A DNA stretch of 64,000 bases, taken from Vibrio japonicus (GTDB lineage Bacteria; Pseudomonadota; Gammaproteobacteria; Enterobacterales; Vibrionaceae). Of this stretch, positions 1-16,151 are shown one piece after another. The DNA is taken from the NCBI RefSeq assembly GCF_024582835.1, contig NZ_CP102096.1, forward strand, positions 2,480,001 to 2,544,000, given 5' to 3'. Made by a program: the position numbers and the translations under genes. The notes under the pieces were generated by a model, which searched no databases, was not told the origin of the DNA, and saw only the letters and a program-made list of their open reading frames with translations. Position 1 is the first letter of the stretch. Each line of letters opens with the position of its first letter.

Positions 1-651
1 CGGGAAGACCACCATTATTAACTTCTGAACAAAGGGAGCAATTGAGCCAATACATCAAAGATAAAGCTCATGATACTCAAGGTGGGCGACTGACCGGCGC
101 CGATATCCATGCCTATATTGTGAAAGAATTTGGCCAGCATTATCATCCTGATTCTATCTATTACCTACTCGAGCATATGGGTTTCTCATGGGTCACTTCC
201 CGTTCAAAACACCCACAACAATCCCAAGCGATACAGGAAGATTTTAAAAAAACTCCAAGACGAAACGATCCTTAAGATCCCAGGTCATGTCGCTTTAAAG
301 CATGTCGATATCTGGTTTCAGGATGAAGCTCGATTTGGGCAACAAAATACAACAACACGGTTATGGGCTGAAAGAGGCACACGTCCCAGAGCAGTGAAGC
401 AACAACAGTTCGAATATGCGTATCTATTTGGTTCTGTCTGTCCTCAAAAAGGTATTGGTGAGGCTATCGTTGTCCCATGGGTCAATAAAGACCTCATGAT
501 TGAGCATTTAAAGCAAATATCGGCGGTCACTGAAAAAGGACGTCATGCCGTCATCATTATGGATGGCGCAGGATGGCATACAGAAGATATCGCCAATGGC
601 TTTCAGAACATCAGTGTCATCAAACTTCCCCCCTATTCTCCAGAGCTAATA
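1..651 (+). mobile_element. IS630-family insertion sequence, 3'-truncated copy (also cut by window edge)
   Basis: This segment repeats positions 925-1572 of the next element at an offset of 924 bases. The only difference I noticed is C594 versus T1518, which is synonymous. Identity stops at about 648-649, after the bases encoding SPEL, where the left end of the second copy begins (ATACCAATCT). The last ~200 bases and right inverted repeat of this copy are therefore missing. Its left end lies outside the window. Confidence 0.85.
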
Positions 652-660
652 CCAATCTAA
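1..660 (+). pseudogene. IS630-family transposase, truncated remnant
   Basis: The first reading frame enters from the left edge and stops at 275. The rest of the transposase continues in the +1 frame to 660, where it runs into the neighbouring element and ends in an aberrant tail (SPELIPI). The DDE domain keeps its first two acidic residues (in DIWFQDEARFG and VIIMDGAGWH). The third, the Glu of the NPIEQVW motif seen in the intact copy, is gone together with about 60 C-terminal residues. The protein cannot be an active transposase. It was probably disrupted when the second copy arrived or by later rearrangement. Confidence 0.85.
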
Positions 661-710
661 GAAAAAATATGATCTAATTTAAGGCCATTCAACAATAGAA
701 TGTATTCGCT

Positions 711-1199
711 ATGGATAGCCTCAAGAATATTGATTTTAAAAAGCTCGCAAGCCAGCAGAAATCCATCCAGATGAAAATGAGATTGCTCGCACTTGCTCAT
801 TTCAAAGATGGACACTCTCGTACCCAAATCGCCAAGTTTCTTAAGGTGAGCCGAACCAGTGTTAATCGATGGGTTCAAATCTTTCTTGAAGAAGGATTAG
901 AAGGGCTGAAGGAAAAGCCAAGAACGGGAAGACCACCATTATTAACTTCTGAACAAAGGGAGCAATTGAGCCAATACATCAAAGATAAAGCTCATGATAC
1001 TCAAGGTGGGCGACTGACCGGCGCCGATATCCATGCCTATATTGTGAAAGAATTTGGCCAGCATTATCATCCTGATTCTATCTATTACCTACTCGAGCAT
1101 ATGGGTTTCTCATGGGTCACTTCCCGTTCAAAACACCCACAACAATCCCAAGCGATACAGGAAGATTTTAAAAAAACTCCAAGACGAAACGATCCTTAA
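711..1199 (+). CDS. IS630-family transposase, N-terminal ORF (DNA-binding part)
   Basis: This 162-residue frame carries the helix-turn-helix half of an IS630 transposase. A Sin/homeodomain-like region spans about residues 25-60 (RTQIAKFLKVSRTSVNRW), followed by the linker with GLEGLKEKPRTGRPP. It ends shortly after an A7 run at 1170-1176. The catalytic half lies in the +1 frame. A shift at the A run would join FKK to LQDETILK and give one protein of about 345 residues, the normal family length. Such a shift could be programmed, as reported for some IS630 members, or could be a fixed mutation. The truncated copy has the same A7 run at 246-252. Confidence 0.75.
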   Translation: MDSLKNIDFKKLASQQKSIQMKMRLLALAHFKDGHSRTQIAKFLKVSRTSVNRWVQIFLEEGLEGLKEKPRTGRPPLLTSEQREQLSQYIKDKAHDTQGGRLTGADIHAYIVKEFGQHYHPDSIYYLLEHMGFSWVTSRSKHPQQSQAIQEDFKKTPRRNDP

Positions 1200-1746
1200 G
1201 ATCCCAGGTCATGTCGCTTTAAAGCATGTCGATATCTGGTTTCAGGATGAAGCTCGATTTGGGCAACAAAATACAACAACACGGTTATGGGCTGAAAGAG
1301 GCACACGTCCCAGAGCAGTGAAGCAACAACAGTTCGAATATGCGTATCTATTTGGTTCTGTCTGTCCTCAAAAAGGTATTGGTGAGGCTATCGTTGTCCC
1401 ATGGGTCAATAAAGACCTCATGATTGAGCATTTAAAGCAAATATCGGCGGTCACTGAAAAAGGACGTCATGCCGTCATCATTATGGATGGCGCAGGATGG
1501 CATACAGAAGATATCGCTAATGGCTTTCAGAACATCAGTGTCATCAAACTTCCCCCCTATTCTCCAGAGCTAAACCCTATAGAACAAGTATGGAGCTGGA
1601 TGAGACAACACTATCTCGCCAATCAGTCTTTTGCGGATTACGAAGACATTGTCTCCAAAGTGTGTAGGGCTTGGAATCGTTTTTTGGCATGCTCCAACAG
1701 AGTCACCAAGATGTGTTCGAGAGAATGGGCAGACCTGACCAGTTAA
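1054..1746 (+). CDS. IS630-family transposase, C-terminal ORF (DDE catalytic part)
   Basis: The frame carries the whole DDE catalytic domain: Asp in DIWFQDEARFG, Asp in VIIMDGAGWHTE and Glu in SPELNPIEQVWSW. It ends with a conserved C-terminal segment. The first ~40 codons overlap the upstream ORF and translate to an unconvincing hydrophobic string, so real translation in this frame probably begins only after a frameshift at the A7 tract (1170-1176). All three catalytic residues are present, so this copy could be active if frameshifting occurs. Confidence 0.75.
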   Translation: MASIIILILSITYSSIWVSHGSLPVQNTHNNPKRYRKILKKLQDETILKIPGHVALKHVDIWFQDEARFGQQNTTTRLWAERGTRPRAVKQQQFEYAYLFGSVCPQKGIGEAIVVPWVNKDLMIEHLKQISAVTEKGRHAVIIMDGAGWHTEDIANGFQNISVIKLPPYSPELNPIEQVWSWMRQHYLANQSFADYEDIVSKVCRAWNRFLACSNRVTKMCSREWADLTS

Positions 1747-1855
1747 TTTTCCAGATTGGTATACGATTGGTATTGGAAACGCATAGTCTGAATTCGGAGA
1801 AGCATGATGGAAAAGCCGGAGATAGATCTTATGACTTCAAAATGCCATAAATGAA

Positions 1856-1882
1856 GAAAGCCCTGCTATTGCTAGCAGGGCT
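1856..1882 (-). terminator. Rho-independent terminator of the rrn1 operon
   Basis: On the minus strand, just beyond tRNA-Asp, a stem AAGCCCTGCTA / TAGCAGGGCTT is followed by a T-rich stretch (TTTCTTCATTT). Its position after the last gene of the operon makes it the natural end of the transcript. Confidence 0.8.
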
Positions 1883-1892
1883 TCTGAATAAG

Positions 1893-1969
1893 TGGCGGAG
1901 CGGACGGGACTCGAACCCGCGACCCCCGGCGTGACAGGCCGGTATTCTAACCAACTGAACTACCGCTCC
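1893..1969 (-). tRNA. tRNA-Asp (anticodon GTC)
   Basis: The reverse strand folds as a 77-nt tRNA starting GGAGCGG and ending CCGCTCCG-CCA, with a T-arm GGGTTCGAGTCCC and anticodon GTC. The CCA is encoded. It is the distal tRNA of rrn1, after the 5S gene, an arrangement also seen in Escherichia coli rrn operons. Confidence 0.97.
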
Positions 1970-2000
1970 GCACTGGTTAGACTCTAAGTCTAAGTTTTTG

Positions 2001-2026
2001 CCTTTAGATTTTTCTAAAATCTAAAA
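2001..2026 (-). other. A/T-rich hairpin between 5S rRNA and tRNA-Asp
   Basis: An inverted repeat TTTAGATTTT / AAAATCTAAA with a 3-base loop sits in the 5S to tRNA-Asp spacer. It could be an RNA-processing stem or a weak terminator that lowers tRNA-Asp expression. The sequence alone does not decide. Confidence 0.45.
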
Positions 2027-2036
2027 ACGAAATGTA

Positions 2037-2156
2037 AGCCTGGCGATGTCCTACTCTCACATGGGGAAACCCCACACTACCATCGGCGCTAATTCGTTTC
2101 ACTTCTGAGTTCGGCATGGAAATCAGGTGGGTCCAAATCGCTATGGTCGCCAAGCA
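2037..2156 (-). rRNA. rrf: 5S ribosomal RNA (rrn1)
   Basis: This 120-nt gene on the minus strand starts TGCTTGGCGACC and ends CGCCAGGCTT, with the conserved CCATGCCGAACTCAGAAG core. It appears identical to the 5S copy at 7719-7838. Confidence 0.96.
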
Positions 2157-2327
2157 AAATTTTGTCTGGAACAAAATTTAACGCACTTTAGTGCGGCCCG
2201 AAGGGTTAACTACATGGATGTAGTTAATAAATTCAATTCCTAAATCTGGAAAGCTGTTTTTTTAATTCTCGTTCTTACACATTCAATGTTCTTACTTTGA
2301 GTCCATCAAAACCCTTTGGGTGTTGTA

Positions 2328-5217
<2,890 letters not shown>

Positions 5218-5468
5218 ATACAACCCCAAAGAGTTTCGCGGAGCGAATCTTGAGGATGTTGTTTAAACAACCAAAGTTGCTATCTCATTATTTGAATGAG
5301 CGAGATAGCTTTCGATTTTGCCGGACTCAATTTCTTTTTATTTTACTTTTTATAAAAGTGAAAACAAAAAGCCAAGAACACTTGAATGTGTTGTATTGGT
5401 GTTTGTCATAAAGACAAACATTGAGAACTTTACAAACAACAATAAATTGTTGTTTTGTCAGCTTTCCA

Positions 5469-5484
5469 AATTGTTAAAGAGCTA
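5469..5484 (-). promoter_or_regulatory. BoxA antitermination site in the 16S-23S spacer (rrn1)
   Basis: The minus strand reads AGCTCTTTAACAATTT, matching the rRNA boxA consensus (TGCTCTTTAACA) that loads the NusB/NusE antitermination complex. It lies between the spacer tRNAs and 23S, where boxA is normally repeated in rrn operons. Confidence 0.75.
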
Positions 5485-5539
5485 ATCACTTCAAAGAAGT
5501 AACCATTTTTAAGAACACTTAAGTAAATGCGCTTAAATA

Positions 5540-5615
5540 TGGTATCCCGTAGGGGAGTCGAACCCCTGTTACCGCCGTGAAAGGGCGGTGTCCTAGGCCT
5601 CTAGACGAACGGGAC
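5540..5615 (-). tRNA. tRNA-Glu (anticodon TTC)
   Basis: This 76-nt tRNA reads GTCCCGTTCG...TACGGGATACCA on the minus strand with anticodon TTC in CCTTTCACG. It is the second spacer tRNA of rrn1. The acceptor stem contains a U-G type pair, and CCA is encoded. Confidence 0.97.
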
Positions 5616-5628
5616 ACTAGAAAGTCAG

Positions 5629-5704
5629 TGGTGGAGCTAATCGGGATCGAACCGATGACCTCTTCGCTGCCAGCGAAGCGCTCTCCCAGCTGAGCTATAG
5701 CCCC
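5629..5704 (-). tRNA. tRNA-Ala (anticodon GGC)
   Basis: This 76-nt tRNA reads GGGGCTATAGCTCAGCTGGG...AGCTCCACCA on the minus strand with anticodon GGC (CGCTGGCAGCG). It is the first spacer tRNA of rrn1, 13 bases before tRNA-Glu. The Ala(GGC)+Glu spacer is one of the spacer classes known from vibrios. Confidence 0.97.
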
Positions 5705-5799
5705 ACATAAATTGCTTCAGCATTTATGCAGAACCAATCTTTGCTCTGAAAACTAAACCGTATCAATCTGTGTGAACACTCATCGCAATAATCATCGTA

Positions 5800-7349
<1,550 letters not shown>

Positions 7350-7572
7350 AAAGTTTTGATTCCCTATATAAATAGGGGAGGCTCAATGAATACTGACTTC
7401 AAAACTACTAATGTAATTTTAAAGCTATTATCGTTCCAACAGAACGATAATGAATTGACTGTGCTGAATCCGAAGATTCAATGGTCACTTCGTATCATTG
7501 AAACCTAAATTGTTTCCGAAGAAACTATTTGGATTATCATCAACGAGTGCCCACACAGATTGATAGGTTTAT

Positions 7573-7588
7573 ATTGTTAAAGAGCTTT
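7573..7588 (-). promoter_or_regulatory. BoxA antitermination site in the rrn1 leader
   Basis: The minus strand reads AAAGCTCTTTAACAATAT, the boxA core for Nus-factor antitermination, about 225 bases upstream of 16S. Nearby, leader sequence at 7541-7563 is complementary in RNA to sequence just after 16S (5762-5784). The two would form the long RNase III stem that releases pre-16S. Confidence 0.75.
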
Positions 7589-7622
7589 GCTTTCAGTGCC
7601 TTAGCACTTAGGCAGGACGCGT

Positions 7623-7650
7623 ATAATACGCTGTCTGCGTTGAAAGTCAA
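7623..7650 (-). promoter_or_regulatory. rrn1 promoter (sigma-70, stringent type)
   Basis: The minus strand has TTGACT, a 16-bp spacer and TATTAT, followed by a GC-containing discriminator (ACGCGTCC). A 16-bp spacer and GC-rich discriminator are typical of rRNA P1 promoters controlled by ppGpp/DksA and the initiating nucleotide. The upstream DNA (7651-7681) is very A/T-rich and could act as an UP element. It lies only about 70 bases after the 5S gene of the preceding operon. Confidence 0.8.
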
Positions 7651-7651
7651 C

Positions 7652-7681
7652 ATAAAACTCTAAGCTTTTTTAAAGTTTTAT
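7652..7681. repeat. A/T-rich inverted repeat overlapping the rrn1 UP-element region
   Basis: ATAAAACTCTAA and TTAAAGTTTTAT form a nearly perfect 12-bp inverted repeat around a short loop, directly upstream of the rrn1 -35 box. It is both a candidate UP element or protein site and a possible RNA hairpin for transcripts arriving from rrn2. Confidence 0.45.
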
Positions 7682-7685
7682 GGTG

Positions 7686-7708
7686 ACTTGCTTAAAGATT
7701 AAGCAAGT
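7686..7708 (-). terminator. Hairpin after rrn2 5S, possible weak terminator
   Basis: A perfect 10-bp stem (ACTTGCTTAA / TTAAGCAAGT) with a 3-base loop starts 11 bases after the rrn2 5S gene. No U-run follows directly, so it may be a processing stem or an inefficient terminator rather than a full stop. Confidence 0.45.
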
Positions 7709-7718
7709 ACGCAATTAA

Positions 7719-7838
7719 AGCCTGGCGATGTCCTACTCTCACATGGGGAAACCCCACACTACCATCGGCGCTAATTCGTTTCACTTCTGAGTTCGGCATG
7801 GAAATCAGGTGGGTCCAAATCGCTATGGTCGCCAAGCA
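7719..7838 (-). rRNA. rrf: 5S ribosomal RNA (rrn2)
   Basis: This is a second 120-nt 5S gene, apparently identical to the rrn1 copy at an offset of 5,682 bases. It is the last gene of rrn2, with no distal tRNA before the rrn1 promoter. Confidence 0.96.
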
Positions 7839-8009
7839 AAATTTTGTCTGGAACAAAATTTAACGCACTTTAGTGCGGCCCGAAGGGTTAACTACATGGA
7901 TGTAGTTAATAAATTCAATTCCTAAATCTGGAAAGCTGTTTTTTTAATTCTCGTTCTTACACATTCAATGTTCTTACTTTGAGTCCATCAAAACCCTTTG
8001 GGTGTTGTA

Positions 8010-10899
<2,890 letters not shown>

Positions 10900-11150
10900 A
10901 TACAACCCCAAAGAGTTTCGCGGAGCGAATCTTGAGGATGTTGTTTAAACAACCAAAGTTGCTATCTCATTATTTGAATGAGCGAGATAGCTTTCGATTT
11001 TGCCGGACTCAATTTCTTTTTATTTTACTTTTTATAAAAGTGAAAACAAAAAGCCAAGAACACTTGAATGTGTTGTATTGGTGTTTGTCATAAAGACAAA
11101 CATTGAGAACTTTACAAACAACAATAAATTGTTGTTTTGTCAGCTTTCCA

Positions 11151-11166
11151 AATTGTTAAAGAGCTA
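11151..11166 (-). promoter_or_regulatory. BoxA antitermination site in the 16S-23S spacer (rrn2)
   Basis: AGCTCTTTAACAATTT on the minus strand, the same element as in rrn1. It marks the point where sequence identity between the two spacers begins. Confidence 0.75.
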
Positions 11167-11215
11167 GATTCATTAAAGAACCATTTTTAAACACACTCGC
11201 AAGAATGCTTAAAGA

Positions 11216-11291
11216 TGGTGGAGCTAAGCAGGATCGAACTGCTGACCTCCTGCGTGCAAGGCAGGCGCTCTCCCAGCTGAGCTATAGCCCC
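11216..11291 (-). tRNA. tRNA-Ala (anticodon TGC)
   Basis: This 76-nt tRNA reads GGGGCTATAGCTCAGCTGGG...AGCTCCACCA on the minus strand with anticodon TGC (CCTTGCACG). It is the second spacer tRNA of rrn2. With the GGC isoacceptor in rrn1, the two operons together decode all four Ala codons. Confidence 0.97.
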
Positions 11292-11334
11292 ATCAAGGTG
11301 TCGATACTGTATGCCAATCTCCTGGGAGGAAGAT

Positions 11335-11411
11335 TGGTGGGTCTGAGTGGACTTGAACCACCGACCTCTCGCTTATCAGGCGAACGCTCTAACCACCTGA
11401 GCTACAGACCC
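11335..11411 (-). tRNA. tRNA-Ile (anticodon GAT)
   Basis: This 77-nt tRNA reads GGGTCTGTAGCTCAGGTGG...CAGACCCACCA on the minus strand with anticodon GAT (CTGATAAG). Ile followed by Ala is the classic spacer pair of gammaproteobacterial rrn operons. Confidence 0.97.
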
Positions 11412-11475
11412 AGTATCGTCTCTTAAACTATAAACATATCAATCTGTGTGAACACTCATCGCAATAATCATCGTA

Positions 11476-13027
<1,552 letters not shown>

Positions 13028-13251
13028 AAAGTTTTGATTCCCTAAACAAATAGGGGAGGCTCAATGAATACTGACTTCAAAACTACTAATGTAATTTTAA
13101 AGCTATTATCGTTCCAACAGAACGATAATGAATTGACTGTGCTGAATCCGAAGATTCAATGGTCACTTCGTATCATTGAAACCTAATTTGAAACCGAGGT
13201 TTCTAATTGGATTATCATCAACGAGTGCCCACACAGATTGATAGGTTTATA

Positions 13252-13267
13252 TTGTTAAAGAGCTATT
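13252..13267 (-). promoter_or_regulatory. BoxA antitermination site in the rrn2 leader
   Basis: The minus strand reads TAGCTCTTTAACAATAT, the boxA core, in the same place relative to 16S as in rrn1. The leader from here to 16S is largely shared between the operons, while sequence further upstream is unrelated. Confidence 0.75.
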
Positions 13268-13304
13268 CTTCGTTGTGACTCACATCACTTCGGAAGAGGC
13301 GGCC

Positions 13305-13332
13305 ATTCTAACGATATAATTTTTTGTGTCAA
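13305..13332 (-). promoter_or_regulatory. rrn2 promoter P2
   Basis: The minus strand has TTGACA, a 16-bp spacer and TAGAAT, followed by a GC-rich discriminator (GGCCGCC). It is the promoter nearer to 16S of a tandem pair. Confidence 0.75.
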
Positions 13333-13421
13333 ACACTTTCCTAAATTATTTCGTTTTTCTTTTTGACCTTGTCGACTTCGCTTTGAACCCTTGTGAGCCC
13401 TTGCCCTGTCGACGAGGAGGC

Positions 13422-13449
13422 ATTATAGAGATCGCGCTCACATTGGCAA
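13422..13449 (-). promoter_or_regulatory. rrn2 promoter P1
   Basis: The minus strand has TTGCCA, a 16-bp spacer and TATAAT, followed by GCCTCC. The A/T-rich run upstream (13450-13480) could be an UP element. Tandem P1/P2 promoters about 115 bp apart are the usual rrn design, whereas rrn1 shows only one clear promoter. Confidence 0.75.
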
Positions 13450-13589
13450 GAGTTATTTTGAAAAAAATGCAAAAATAACGGCTAAACGTCTAATTTTCAC
13501 CCTAAGCCTTATTTATCAAACTTTACCCCTATATAACAAACATAATACACACAGACTTATCCACATTCGTTCAATTTTCAATCAAAGAA

Positions 13590-13611
13590 AAAGGTCGCAA
13601 TTGCGACCTTT
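13590..13611 (-). terminator. Terminator of cysJIH
   Basis: The stem AAAGGTCGCAA / TTGCGACCTTT is followed on the minus strand by TTCTTTG. It lies about 40 bases after the cysH stop codon and insulates cysJIH from the rrn2 promoters. Confidence 0.8.
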
Positions 13612-13648
13612 AAACTTTATTCACTCTGCTATAGCTGAAAAGATTACT

Positions 13649-14425
13649 TTAGATTCCCGAACCATCTTGTTCGTTATCTTCTTCATGTAATCCACATTCT
13701 CGCTTTAGACCAAAAAAACGCGTTTCCTCTTCCGACATTCCAGGCTCCCACTTTCTTGTTGTGTGGGTATCACCTACCGAAAGATAACCTTCATCTCGTA
13801 AAGGATGATAAGGCAGGTCATTCTCTTCCAAGTAATAGTGGATATCTTTATTAGTCCAATCGATTACCGGTAAGAACTTAAAGACGCCGTTTTGGATAGA
13901 CAAGATCGGCAGCCCAGCGCGTGTTCGAGATTGCTCTCGGCGTAAACCGGAAAACCAAGTCCCAACATTAAGTTCATTTAGAGCTCTACGCATCGGCTCA
14001 ACTTTATTGAGCTTATTGTATTTCTCTATGCCCTCTACTCCTTGTTCCCAAAGTTGTCCGTAACGAGCCTCCTGCCAATTCGAACTTTCTTTTGCTTTGT
14101 AGACTTTTAGGTTTAGCGTTAGCTTTTCACACAAAAGGTCAATAAAGCGGTATGTTTCTGGGAATAGATAACCTGTATCAGTCAATATGATCGGAGTATC
14201 AGGCCTTTGCTGAGTCACCAAGTGGAGCATAACGGCAGCTTGAATTCCAAAGCTAGACGATACAACGTGTTCACCTTGCAGGTTTTCAAGAGCCCAAGCT
14301 ACTCGCTCTTGTGCTGACAACTGCTCAAGCTTCACGTTTATTTCTGCAAGACGGAGGATTTGCTCCGTCTTGGTGAGTTTGAGTAGTTCTGCCAGCTCCA
14401 GTTTTGAAGCTACAGAATCAAGCAT
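13649..14425 (-). CDS. cysH: Phosphoadenosine phosphosulfate (PAPS) reductase
   Basis: This cytoplasmic enzyme reduces PAPS to sulfite and PAP using thioredoxin. At 258 residues it has the size of enterobacterial CysH. A PP-loop-type nucleotide-binding segment ([15 protein letters not shown]) lies near residues 55-70. The [10 protein letters not shown] motif binds the phosphosulfate, and ECGLHE near the C-terminus carries the single catalytic Cys. The paired cysteines of the [4Fe-4S] APS-reductase type are absent, so PAPS rather than APS is the expected substrate. Its start overlaps the end of cysI by 8 bases, so the two are translationally linked. Confidence 0.96.
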   Translation of the reverse strand: MLDSVASKLELAELLKLTKTEQILRLAEINVKLEQLSAQERVAWALENLQGEHVVSSSFGIQAAVMLHLVTQQRPDTPIILTDTGYLFPETYRFIDLLCEKLTLNLKVYKAKESSNWQEARYGQLWEQGVEGIEKYNKLNKVEPMRRALNELNVGTWFSGLRREQSRTRAGLPILSIQNGVFKFLPVIDWTNKDIHYYLEENDLPYHPLRDEGYLSVGDTHTTRKWEPGMSEEETRFFGLKRECGLHEEDNEQDGSGI

Positions 14426-16151
14426 AGAAATCCCTCTTAGATACGAATACCTCTTCTATGATCCCAGCTCGGATTGTGAAATCACCGAAGCACTCACCTT
14501 CCTCACGCTCTTTCGCCCAGCGCCCAACGAGCTGATCAATCTCTTCCAAAATCTGTTTGTCAGTGATGTTCTCTTTATACATCTTAGGAATACGCGTACC
14601 ACCACGGTTACCACCCAAGTGCAGGTTATAACGTCCCGGTGCTTTACCGACCAGACCGATTTCAGCCAACATAGCTCGGCCACAACCGTTTGGACAGCCT
14701 GTAACACGCAAGATAATATTGTCTTCTTTCGGCAAGCCATGTTTTTCTAGGATAGATTCAACATCGGTAACAAACTCAGGTAAGAAACGTTCTGCTTCAG
14801 CCATCGCCAGTGGACACGTTGGGAATGCCACACATGCCATTGAGTTCTTACGTTGCTCACTCACCGAAGCGTCCATCAAACCATGTTCAACAGCGATCTT
14901 TTCTATCTTCGCTTTCTGGCTCTTCGCCACGCCCGCTACAATTAAGTTCTGGTTCGCGGTCATTCGGAAATCGCCTTTGTGGATTTTAGCAATTTCTGCA
15001 ACACCAGTTTTAAGAGGCTTGCCCGGATAGTCCAGTAGACGTCCATTCTCAATAAATAGTGTTAAGTGATGTTTTCCATCAATACCTTCCACCCAACCGA
15101 TGCGGTCACCACGTTCGGTAAATTCATACGGGCGACTTTCACCAAATGTCACACCTGCACGCTTTTCAACTTCTGCTTTAAAAACATCAGTACCTACACG
15201 GTCGAGTGTATATTTGGTTTTTGCGTTCTTACGGTTTGATCGATTACCCCAGTCTCGCTGAGTCGTCACTACCGCAGCAGCCACATCGAGCGTTTTCTCA
15301 AGTGGGATAAAACCAAAGTCGTCTGCGCGACGTGGGTAAGTAGCTGTATCACCGTGCGTCATTGCTAGACCGCCACCAACCAATACATTGAAACCCACCA
15401 GCTTGCCGCTTTCCGCGATTGCAACGAAGTTGAGGTCGTTCGCGTGAACGTCGACATCATTTTGCGGCGGAATCACTACTGTGGTTTTGAATTTACGAGG
15501 TAGGTAGTTACTACCAAGAATTGGTTCTTCGTCAGTTGTTTCGACTTTTTCACCATCCAACCAGATTTCAGCATAAGCGCGAGTTTTAGGTAAAAGATGC
15601 TCACTGATCTTCTTCGCCCACTCGTAAGCTTCCTGGTGTAGCTCCGACTCCACTGGGTTAGTAGTACACAACACGTTACGGTTCACATCACCCGCTGTCG
15701 CGATTGAGTCAATACCAATACTGTTTAGCGTTTGGTGCATCAACTTGATGTTTGGTTTTAACACACCGTGGAACTGAAACGTTTGACGAGTAGTTAAACG
15801 AATACTTCCATACAGAGAGTGCTCCGTCGCGAATTTATCAATCGCCAACCATTGAGTAGGATTGATAATCCCACCTGGCATACGAGCACGTAACATCACG
15901 TTATGTAGTGGCTCTAGCTTTTGCTTTGCACGCTCGTTACGGATATCTCGGTCATCCTGCTGATACATACCGTGGAAACGGATCAGCTGGAAGTTATCCG
16001 CCGTAAAGCCACCAGTAATACGGTCTTCTAGATCTTGCTCGATCGTACCGCGCAAAAAGTTACTTTCTCTTTTTAGGCGTTCGTTATCAGAAAGTGGTCC
16101 TAGCTCTTCGTCTAATACAACCTGCTTATTATTTTCAGTAGAAAAAGTCAT
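14418..16151 (-). CDS. cysI: Sulfite reductase (NADPH) hemoprotein, beta subunit
   Basis: The siroheme/[4Fe-4S] subunit that reduces sulfite to sulfide with six electrons supplied by CysJ. The 577-residue protein has two ferredoxin-like half domains and two siroheme domains. The cluster ligands are in [10 protein letters not shown] and GCPNGCGRA near residues 440-490. Arg/Lys-rich siroheme-binding segments such as [12 protein letters not shown] are visible around residue 120. It shares its terminal base with the cysJ stop. Its siroheme depends on cobA at 26.1 kb. Confidence 0.97.
   Translation of the reverse strand: MTFSTENNKQVVLDEELGPLSDNERLKRESNFLRGTIEQDLEDRITGGFTADNFQLIRFHGMYQQDDRDIRNERAKQKLEPLHNVMLRARMPGGIINPTQWLAIDKFATEHSLYGSIRLTTRQTFQFHGVLKPNIKLMHQTLNSIGIDSIATAGDVNRNVLCTTNPVESELHQEAYEWAKKISEHLLPKTRAYAEIWLDGEKVETTDEEPILGSNYLPRKFKTTVVIPPQNDVDVHANDLNFVAIAESGKLVGFNVLVGGGLAMTHGDTATYPRRADDFGFIPLEKTLDVAAAVVTTQRDWGNRSNRKNAKTKYTLDRVGTDVFKAEVEKRAGVTFGESRPYEFTERGDRIGWVEGIDGKHHLTLFIENGRLLDYPGKPLKTGVAEIAKIHKGDFRMTANQNLIVAGVAKSQKAKIEKIAVEHGLMDASVSEQRKNSMACVAFPTCPLAMAEAERFLPEFVTDVESILEKHGLPKEDNIILRVTGCPNGCGRAMLAEIGLVGKAPGRYNLHLGGNRGGTRIPKMYKENITDKQILEEIDQLVGRWAKEREEGECFGDFTIRAGIIEEVFVSKRDFYA

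Larger units (their letters stand above)
652..1759 (+). mobile_element. IS630-family insertion sequence, complete copy
   Basis: The element is about 1.1 kb, within the usual IS630 size range. The left end starts CCAATCTAAG at 652. The right end, read on the other strand from 1759, starts CCAATCTGGA. The ends share seven outer bases and then A-rich imperfect similarity. A TA dinucleotide lies outside each end (650-651 and 1760-1761), which fits the TA target duplication typical of IS630/Tc1 elements. A second copy of the end motif, GATTGGTAT, follows at 1765-1773 and may be left from an older insertion. I did not assign an ISfinder name. Confidence 0.8.

Noticed and set aside
11205..11426. 73-codon frame across the tRNA-Ala and tRNA-Ile genes
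   Set aside because: It is the reverse strand of two tRNAs. The apparent protein similarity sometimes reported for such frames is an annotation artefact.
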